From positions 54,609,156 to 54,673,155 of the forward strand of contig CM035437.1 in assembly GCA_020310875.1 (NCBI GenBank): a DNA stretch of 64,000 nt, written 5' to 3'. A program made the translations under genes and the position numbers. Under the pieces are notes generated by a model. That model was not told the origin of the DNA. It searched no databases and saw nothing but the letters and a program-made list of their open reading frames with translations. Each line of letters begins with the position of its first letter. Positions within the stretch are counted from its first letter, which is position 1. This DNA is from Ceratopteris richardii. Lineage: Eukaryota; Streptophyta; Polypodiopsida; Polypodiales; Pteridaceae. This document shows positions 57,682-64,000 of the stretch, one piece after another.

Positions 57682-57750
57682 ACGACCGATCCAAGCGATC
57701 ACTGTACATCCGAGATTTTTGGATAACCCTAATCGCTTGGCTCGGTCATG
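57682..57750. repeat. Tn-X hairpin 6
   Basis: The arm ACGACCGATCCAAGCGAT pairs with ATCGCTTGGCTCGGTCAT with a small bulge. The inner ATCC/GGAT also pairs. Confidence 0.88.
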
Positions 57751-57879
57751 TTTCTTAAATGGCATTGAGCCCTTGATCATAGCTTGCAAGTTTTGGTTTC
57801 CTTAGTGATGCTTGAGTATTATGCATTGTTACCTATATTTTTAATTTGTATTTATTGAAATATGATGATGAATTCAGGG

Positions 57880-57946
57880 ACGACCGATGCAAGCGATTAG
57901 GACATCCGGACATTTACGGATGACTCTTATCGCTTGGATCGGTCGT
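57880..57946. repeat. Tn-X hairpin 7
   Basis: Arms ACGACCGATGCAAGCGAT and ATCGCTTGGATCGGTCGT. The inner stem is CATCCG/CGGATG, unlike hairpins 2-4 but still complementary. Confidence 0.92.
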
Positions 57947-58064
57947 GTCTCTGACAGTGGAAAGAGTCATTGATCATAGCTTTCAAATTATGTTTTTCTT
58001 AGTGATAGTTGAGTATTTTTCATTGTAAGATATATTTGATTGATATTTGATGATGAATTCAAGG

Positions 58065-58132
58065 ACGATCGATGCAAGCGATCAGGGACATCCGAGCATT
58101 TCCGGATGACTCCTATCGCTTGCATCGGTCGT
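58065..58132. repeat. Tn-X hairpin 8
   Basis: Arms ACGATCGATGCAAGCGAT and ATCGCTTGCATCGGTCGT with inner stem CATCCG/CGGATG. Confidence 0.93.
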
Positions 58133-58309
58133 GTCTCTGATAGTGGAAAGAGTCATTGATCATAGATTTTTGAGAGTAAGTTTTGACATTGGAAAGAGTC
58201 ATTGATCATAATTTTTTGACAGTGGAAAGAGTCATTGATCATAGCTTTTTGAGAGTAAGTTTCCACTTTTCCTAATTCCTTGCCTAAAGACTCTCATTTT
58301 GTGCAGAGT

Positions 58310-58993
58310 ATGGCTAGGACCAAAAAGATAGCAAGGAAGTTGTACCCTGAGGGTCAGGACCAAAATGCCCAGGAACAAAATGCCCAAGGGCGAAATGTCC
58401 AGGAGCAAAATCCCCAGAAGGTTCAAGCCAATGTGCCAGACAAGCCTTCAAAAAAAAGGGTCAAGTACCATGTAAAGTCCTTGAGGGAAATTAGAAGAGC
58501 TCAAAAGTCTGTGGGATTGTTGATCCCTAGACTTCCATTTATGAGAGTTGTCAAGCAGATCTCAGCCAACCTCTATTCTTTGATGAAGACCTCATCATTT
58601 GTCAATGTGAGGTGGCAAACTCAAGCACTGCTATGTCTGCAAGAAGCTGCAGAGGACTTTGCTATTGATTTTATGAATGATGCCTATTTATGTGCTGATC
58701 ATTCTCATAGGGTAACACTAATGGCGAAGGATTATGTTATTGTTTCAAGAATAAGATATAAATTTGATAAAGCTCTGGTTCCTATTGATCACCATGATAA
58801 AAAATTCTTTGATATTTTAAATATACCTCCAGCTCGAGCACCCAAAACAACAGTTGTCATTGAAGAGATCAACTCTCAGGTCACTCATGATCATGAAACT
58901 AGAACTGCAACAAATAGTGAGGAAAAAGCTAAGATTATTTATAGAGGAAAGTGTCATCTTAACCCAGATTCAAAAGTTACAGAAAGCAAATAA
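58310..58993 (+). CDS. histone H3-fold protein, CENH3-like, encoded within Tn-X
   Basis: The ATG at 58310 gives 227 codons without a stop. The N-terminus MARTKKIARK matches the H3 tail (R2, T3, K4, R8, K9 kept; Ser10 is Leu). A Gln/Asn-rich repeat (QNAQ units, residues 18-40) follows. The histone fold at about residues 57-150 reads LREIRRAQKSVGLLIPRLPF, then VRWQTQALLCLQEAAEDF and LCADHSHRVTLMAKD. The Trp before helix 2 and a loop 1 about eight residues longer than in canonical H3 are traits of centromeric H3 variants. About 75 extra residues follow the fold. Another frame opens at 58821 toward the protease gene, so an H3-protease fusion by splicing is possible. H3 forms nucleosomes with H4. 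Its use by a mobile element is unexplained. Confidence 0.75.
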   Translation: MARTKKIARKLYPEGQDQNAQEQNAQGRNVQEQNPQKVQANVPDKPSKKRVKYHVKSLREIRRAQKSVGLLIPRLPFMRVVKQISANLYSLMKTSSFVNVRWQTQALLCLQEAAEDFAIDFMNDAYLCADHSHRVTLMAKDYVIVSRIRYKFDKALVPIDHHDKKFFDILNIPPARAPKTTVVIEEINSQVTHDHETRTATNSEEKAKIIYRGKCHLNPDSKVTESK

Positions 58994-60080
58994 AGAGCTC
59001 CTTAAGAAAGGAGATGGGTAGATAATAGTTAATGTTGCAATGCCATGGCAAAAAGATTGGTTTCTTGACATTAGACCTGAAGACAACAAAATGTTGAGGG
59101 AGCTTCATGTTGAAATATCAGATAGTGTGGTCAACATTTCACTCAGGTATATCTAGAGGCCTTAAAATGCTTTTCTTTTGCTTAATTTTCTAGTTCCTTA
59201 ACTGAATTTTTATTTCTTGATTTGTAGGGTTCTTCTTCAACAATGTGAGGAAGCGGTTCAAAGAAAAGTATTTATTTTAGATCCTCTAGTGACACACTGT
59301 TTTTTGCATAAACATGGAGATGCCAAGTCCTTTCTACAGGATTTTACAGAAGAGGTAGAATGTGTTATCTACCCATATATTGAAAAGTAAGTATTCATCT
59401 TCATTTTGGAAAGATATTTTTTTCATTTAAGAAAGTATATTTACATGCAACTCATTGACAGGGGCCATTGGAGTTTGATTATTGTTGATTTAAATGCATA
59501 TCAAGCTCTTTTCCTCAATTCTCTTCAATCACAACATGGGAATTGCAAAGTGTAAGTTGTTATACATTTTGTTGTTCTCTATTTTAAAGCCATGCCATCC
59601 ATTCTGATTTTCACTTTACAATGCAGTGCTGCAAAGCTTCTCAAGATGCATATTGATTAGAATTTTCCTGGAATTGCTAAAATGAATGAACAAAAGCAAT
59701 TTGGATACATACAAATTCATGTGACATTGCAGAGAGACTCAACATCATGTGGCTGGAGAGTGATTGCAAATGCTGTAAGATTCTTGGAAAGAAGGTTTTA
59801 TAGTCCTGAATTGAATTTATCAGACTACCCAGATGCATGGATCATCTTGATCAGAGAGAGAGCAATAAATGGCATCATGAAACATGCAATCTACCCCAAT
59901 GATCCAGACTCATCTCCACCCCCTCCACATGATAAAAAAAAGTCTGAAGATAAAAAGAAAGGGCTTCCTCTTCACTCACCATTAAAGCATGGGAACAACA
60001 AAAATATTCAAGTTGAAAGCTCCAAAAAGGGACAGAAGCAACAGAGAAAACAGGGCTCCAAAAAGGATAGAAAGGGTTGA
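58833..60080 (+). pseudogene. Ulp1/SENP-type (C48) SUMO protease, spliced, two stops
   Basis: Exons read as about 58833-59146, 59228-59386, 59462-59551 and 59627-60080, phases matching. The first has a helical stretch (IQKLQKANKELLKK), a TAG at 59019 and PWQKDWFLDIRPED. The His site is GHWSLIIVDL (59463). The usual Asp of the DSL motif is Asn (FLNSLQS). A TAG at 59658 follows. The Gln and nucleophile Cys sit in LQRDSTSCGW at about 59730. A basic Lys/Gln-rich tail ends at 60080. The family cuts SUMO from proteins. Such genes are known passengers of plant DNA transposons. The start is not settled: the frame overlaps the H3-like ORF in +1. Confidence 0.75.
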
Positions 60081-60404
60081 ATCATTTTTGAGTCTTAGAT
60101 TGAAATCTATTGTAAAAACAACATAGGTTGGAAGATTTATTTATGTACAAATTGTATGTACTTATGCCAATCTTCATCTGGAAGATGTTCATTGTAACCA
60201 TATTTATTTGCCTTTACAATATTTATATGCCTTGAGAAATATATAGTTGTATTGAACCTCTTGAGAGTTAAACAAAAGTTCATTGCATGGTCGAATTAAT
60301 TTGTTTGTGTCACAAATATGAATGCATTGTGGGTTTCTTATTTCATTCCTGTTGGAAAGTTTAAATTGGAGAAGATACAGAAGGATATAAAGAATTAAGA
60401 GGAC

Positions 60405-60471
60405 ACGACCGATACAAGCGATACGGGGAATCGGAGAATTTTGGATTGCCCCTATCGCTTGCATCGGTCGT
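60405..60471. repeat. Tn-X hairpin 9
   Basis: Arms ACGACCGATACAAGCGAT and ATCGCTTGCATCGGTCGT. The inner part GGGGAATC/GGATTGCCCC pairs with small bulges. Confidence 0.92.
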
Positions 60472-60569
60472 ATTATCCATTTCATCACTGTTGATAGTTG
60501 TTTTTATACTCATGAGTCAAATCTTTACGCGAGGTCACTTGTTGAAGTCTCTCACGGTAGTTTGCTAAC

Positions 60570-60636
60570 ACGAACGATCTAAGTGATAAGGGCCATCCGA
60601 CAAGTTCAGATTGCACTAGTCGCTTGCATCGGTCGT
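60570..60636. repeat. Tn-X hairpin 10
   Basis: Arms ACGAACGATCTAAGTGAT and GTCGCTTGCATCGGTCGT. The most diverged of the ten, with several mismatches in the left arm. Confidence 0.8.
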
Positions 60637-61314
60637 CTTCTCTTATCTCGTCTCCTCTGTTTTATGCCTTAAGTCATGCTCTTCTAATTTTGAAATACCA
60701 AACCTTGGATTGGAATTTGCACCAGGTTCTCCACCCTCTCTTATATTACTTGTTATGTGTATCATGATAATTTCTCTTGCATTACTTGAGGACAGAAAAG
60801 TTGGATAGAATCAAATTATTTAATTGAGACTAATGTGCACCTTTGATAGACTATAATAATTAAATTGAAATTAGATATTGAATTCTAGATCTCTTGTTCA
60901 TCTAGAATTAACTTATGCAAGTTCCTGTATAATTATTTCTTAGTTGGAACCTCATCAGAATGTTAAGATTAAACAAAAAAATGCCAATATGAGTTTAGAT
61001 GAAGGGGGATAATTGAAGTCATCAATTCACTCCTGCAAATAAAAACCAACGGAAATATGAAATAAGGACCTAAAAAATATCTAAGAATGTCTTGGTTTAT
61101 ATTCTTATCATTGTATAATAAGAACCTCATCAAAATCTTGAAAGTAAATTAAAAAATGCAAATATGAATATAGACATTTAAAATTCATAATTTAACACAC
61201 ATTCTTTGTCACCATCCTGCAAAGAAAATTCAATGGAAGTATCAATAGAAGCTTCTATTAGAGGAAGATACATTATGTAAGAATGTCAGGGTTAACTTGT
61301 TACAATCTTAAAGG

Positions 61315-62542
61315 TTAGAACTTAATCACCCTTGGTGGCAGGCAACTTATGCAAGATAATGATTTCTCTGATCTAATGTTAACTATTGCATCATCAATTG
61401 AGAATCTACACTGAGATGCTACCTCATCAAGGTATTCTAGAAGCTCCCTTACATTTCTGAGATTCCGATTTGCAGTGACAATTATTTTCCTTGATTGAAA
61501 ATCTGGATGAATCAATACTTCTAACTCAAATTCTGGACAGCTCTCCTCTGAGTCCAAGGCTATCCAAAGTCCAAGCTTTTTTTTCCACCTTCTATAGTCA
61601 TATCCTAGAACCAGAGATTGTTGACATATCTGATATGAGATTGAAAGAGAATTGGGATTAACTTTACATAAAATAATGTCACCTAGCTTTTGAACTTCTT
61701 TGCTATTCCATTCCCTACCTAAAACATCATCAATCTCTGAAATAGAGACTCTCCTATTCAACCACATTGTTTTTTATTTTTGTAATAACATGTTTTTAAA
61801 GCATGCTACAAAGACATGAATAGCCAAAAACCATTGAATCTTTATCCTTCTCGAAATTTGGCCTGCTGACATTGCCTTTTGGATGTCAAATTTAATTTTG
61901 CATAGAAAACTTGAAACTGTTGAATGATCAGGAGCATCCCAATCTAATGAAGAGATGCAAGGACCAGGTACATGTACAAGATTTCCATAAGAACTCCTCC
62001 CTGATGGCACTTGATAATCTGCATAATGGACAAATAACTCTATGCTATTGAAAAATTGAACAGATTTGTCTGCATACATGAGTTTTGTATATTCCTTATG
62101 AAGAACTCTGAATGTTCCTGTTAAACATTCAACAGGTTTCCATTCCACAATATTGGAAGGAAAGGTATCTGCAGTACAAAAACATATGTTTTATTATACA
62201 AAAACAACTGGAATGATAGAAGAGCATTGTCAAACTTCACTTACAGTACGAAGGGAATTGCAGATGATTTTCTAGAACAAGATCCTTAGCGGTGTACACA
62301 TGTTGTACTCATGCAAAACAACCGCATCTCTTCAATTTGAAACTGAGAATACGTCCCTTCCAGTGGTTTCTTGTGTTGTCTCTTTTGACACGCTTGACTT
62401 TACGGGCACCTCTGCAGCTAGGAAGCATAGTTACCCATTCATTTACTTTCACCGAAAGAGGTTTCCACAAAGAATCCTCTCTTCTGTTGTAAACCTCACA
62501 TGAAGTTACACGATTGGAAGGACGACGAGAAGAAGAAGCCAT
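61315..62542 (-). pseudogene. Tn-X gene M2 (unknown protein), two in-frame stops
   Basis: The ATG at 62542 gives MASSSRRPSNRVTSCEVYN. Exon 1 runs to a clear donor (TACT|GTAAGT) at 62245; the next exon starts at 62168 after CTGCAG, phase matching. A TGA at 62309-62311 (after CGCFA) and a TAA at 61774-61776 (after MLLQK) interrupt one frame of about 380 codons ending PPRVIKF at 61315. VEWKPVECLTGTFRVLHKEY and WLNRRVSISEIDDVLGREW are typical stretches. The N-terminus is basic (RKVKRVKR). No known family recognised. Confidence 0.62.
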
Positions 62543-62602
62543 TTGAACTTAGAAGAAGAAGAATGTTCAAAGCGAGAAACCGACGTTCACAAATTTTGGC
62601 AG

Positions 62603-62610
62603 TATTTATA
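62603..62610 (-). promoter_or_regulatory. TATA box of gene M2
   Basis: On the minus strand CTATAAATAC gives TATAAATA 61 bases before the M2 ATG, the same core as for M1. CCACGTGTAC, a G-box-like motif, lies about 25 bases further upstream. Confidence 0.72.
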
Positions 62611-62930
62611 GAGAAAAAGGCTTTGTACACGTGGAAACTTTTGATTTGATGTAAACCCTATCGCTGAATGATCATGAAATTTTGTGAACCCAAAAATATT
62701 TTGTATCTTCAAAAATCAATTCCTTCTTGGAAATTCGAGAATATGCTTTGTGCAGTGTGCAAAAGGATCTTTTTTTGCATCAAACCGAAAAATTGTACAC
62801 TGAATACGAGACTCTTCATCACTTTAGCGACGCTTTTAGAGAAAATTGTATTAGAAAAAGAAATTCTTCATACGGTTAAAAGAGACAACAATGTTATATT
62901 CTTGTACACGTGGAAAGATGCTATTTGTCG
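62611..62930. other. Tn-X right subterminal region
   Basis: AT-rich with no gene. CACGTGGAAA occurs twice (62628-62637 and 62909-62916 as CACGTGGAAA), which may be terminal regulatory or transposase sites. Confidence 0.45.
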
Positions 62931-62954
62931 ATTTCGATCGTTTTTTGCCCTAAT
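62931..62954 (-). repeat. Tn-X right terminal inverted repeat
   Basis: CGATCGTTTTTTGCCCTAAT ends the element and mirrors the left end with a few mismatches. Confidence 0.72.
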
Positions 62955-64000
62955 GGTGTCGATAGGTTGACTTAACAAAATGGAGTTCATTAATTCTTTC
63001 TTCCTGGTATGCCGTCCATATAGATTTTGATTTGACTTTCTAATAACTTGCTTCGGTTTGTCATACACACTTTCTGTGCTTCATATATTGCCTGTTGCTT
63101 TTTCAATGTTGTGAGTTCCTTCTGAAGCTTGGATATAGATTGTGTGGCTTCTTATGTTTTTGGTTGAGAGCTCTTCGCTCATGATTTGGAATCGATGTTT
63201 GGCCTCAAATAGTTCAGGTTTTTCTTTATCTTCCTCCATCAATGTGTTTTATGCCGTCATGGCCATATCAATCATATTTTTGACCATTGGCTTCAACTGA
63301 TTCACATCCACATTAATCCGTGTTTGTGAGATAATGGGTTCTTCACCCATTCGCACATCTTTACCCGGAGCAACATGTAGTGTCTCTTGATTTGGCTGCC
63401 TGATATGGAGTTGCACTCTTGGCTAAGCCTCATCAGTTGTGGTTGTTGTTTCATGTGTTTTAGATTCGTTATATTGCACTTTTTGAGAATCAGGTACCAC
63501 ATCCAAGGGTGATAGTTCATCAACCACTCAAATGGCTATGGTAGGTCCTAGTTCTTCATGTACTTCCTCATGATTTTGTTCTTGTTTTGGATGCAAGAAT
63601 ATTTTGGACCTAGAAGGCGACACCTCTTTGAGCATTATTTGTGTTTCATCATTCAATTGAATGGTGTGCACCTTCTTCGGTTGCTTTTCTTGCATCTATT
63701 GAGTTTGGAATCCCTACATACTTGCATTCTCAACTTGATTTTGAACTTGGTTTAACTCATCCCATTCTTCATCAACATGCTCATCGGTGTGTATGTTAGT
63801 ATTTAAGGTGTCTTGGTCTTGGGATGCTTCATCGTCAGAGCTTGAGTTGTTTAAACCCAATTCTTTATACTGGTCTAATTTTGATATACTTTTGATTGCT
63901 TGTGTGGTTTTTTGTCGTTTACTTGATTGATAATACTGGTGACACTATGCGGTAAAGTTCATCTGACCTTGAGTGTAAGCATGCATCACTTTTGGTGCCG
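62955..64000 (-). pseudogene. decayed coiled-coil gene, N-terminal/middle part (right of Tn-X)
   Basis: Read on the minus strand from 64000: VMHAYTQGQMNFTA, acidic stretches (NNSSSDDEASQDQD, HVDEEWDELNQ), KKVHTIQLNDETQIMLKEV, VRMGEEPIISQTRINVDV, then a coiled coil (LFEAKHRFQIMSEELSTK; SISKLQKELTTLKKQQ). At least four or five stops (TAG, TGA, TAA) and a frameshift near 63150 break it. It continues left of Tn-X at 51881. It could be a gag-like protein of an old element or a lost host gene. Family not recognised; its N-terminus may lie beyond the window. Confidence 0.6.

Larger units (their letters stand above)
57682..58260. repeat. tandem array of about 185-198 bp units with hairpins, upstream of the H3-like ORF
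   Basis: Hairpins 6, 7 and 8 start at 57682, 57880 and 58065. Shared spacer landmarks are TTGATCATAGCTT, CTTAGTGAT, TTGAGTATT and GATGATGAATTCA. At 57955-58255 a shorter unit containing GGAAAGAGTCATTGATCATA occurs four times. The array ends about 50 bases before the H3-like ATG. Confidence 0.82.
60081..61314. other. Tn-X spacer between Ulp1 and M2, with hairpins 9 and 10
   Basis: AT-rich, no coding motif. The two convergent genes end on either side. Two diverged stretches (about 60958-61080 and 61120-61240) share CCTCATCA.AAT, AAAAAATGC and AATATGA, suggesting an old duplication. Confidence 0.6.
51882..62954. mobile_element. Tn-X: 11-kb TIR element with transposase-like, H3-like and Ulp1-like genes
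   Basis: The left end ATTAGGGCGAAAAACGGCCC and the complement of the right end, ATTAGGGCAAAAAACGATCG, are inverted repeats with a few mismatches. The pieces of one minus-strand coiled-coil gene lie on both sides. Inside are five genes in two convergent pairs (transposase against M1, H3/Ulp1 against M2), plus ten hairpins. No target duplication longer than AT can be told apart from the repeat ends. The TIRs and transposase do not match a superfamily I can name with confidence. The existence of one element is an inference from TIRs, flanks and gene content. Confidence 0.72.

Noticed and set aside
58280..58309. A ten-codon N-terminal extension of the H3-like protein
   Set aside because: It needs a TTG start, while the ATG at 58310 gives the exact histone tail MARTK.
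55380..60636. The spaced hairpins as a CRISPR array
   Set aside because: Spacers are long and partly repeated, the units are palindromes in a plant element, and no cas-like gene is present.

Overview
The window is nuclear DNA of a land plant with a large, transposon-dense genome. The evidence is a gene with many small spliced exons, plant-type Copia elements primed by initiator-Met tRNA, AT-rich intergenic DNA and a long tetranucleotide satellite. Fern or other non-flowering plant is a guess; nothing here fixes the species.

Layout. 1-2 kb: the 3' part of a cellular RBR-type (RNF216/TRIAD3-like) E3 ubiquitin ligase gene, apparently intact. 2.56-3.72 kb: a TATG/GTAT microsatellite. 5.2-18.7 kb: a three-level nest. 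Copia A is split by Copia B (5485-17167), and B is split inside its reverse transcriptase by Copia C (9719-15192, target duplication TAAAG). 20.7-24.2 kb: truncated Copia D, of the same family as A, joined to an antisense scrap of its own LTR. 24.3-27.0 kb plus 48.8-49.4 kb: a minus-strand Copia E, split by a Copia F array.

27,028-48,825 is a tandem Copia F array, LTR-internal-LTR-internal-LTR, flanked by one GGGAT target duplication. F copy 1 holds an unclassified 3.5-kb insertion (CTCAT duplication) with a decayed PPR fragment. F copy 2 holds a minus-strand, non-coding, LARD-like LTR element G with 1.5-kb LTRs, and a solo LTR of the A/D family (GAAAG duplication).

51,882-62,954 is the most interesting part. 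It is an 11-kb element (called Tn-X here) with imperfect terminal inverted repeats (ATTAGGGC.../...GCCCTAAT), inserted in a decayed minus-strand coiled-coil gene. Tn-X carries a broken transposase-like gene with one intron, an uninterrupted histone H3-fold ORF with CENH3-like features, a spliced Ulp1/SENP-type (C48) protease gene, and two unknown minus-strand genes with TATA boxes. It also carries ten hairpins of 67-69 bp sharing the arm ACGACCGATGCAAGCGAT, several in tandem arrays of about 185-216 bp. The four other genes have in-frame stops that C-to-T changes could explain; the histone-like ORF has none.

Except for the E3 ligase, and possibly the histone-like ORF, most genes here look dead. 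All identifications come from reading motifs by eye; no database search or alignment was run.
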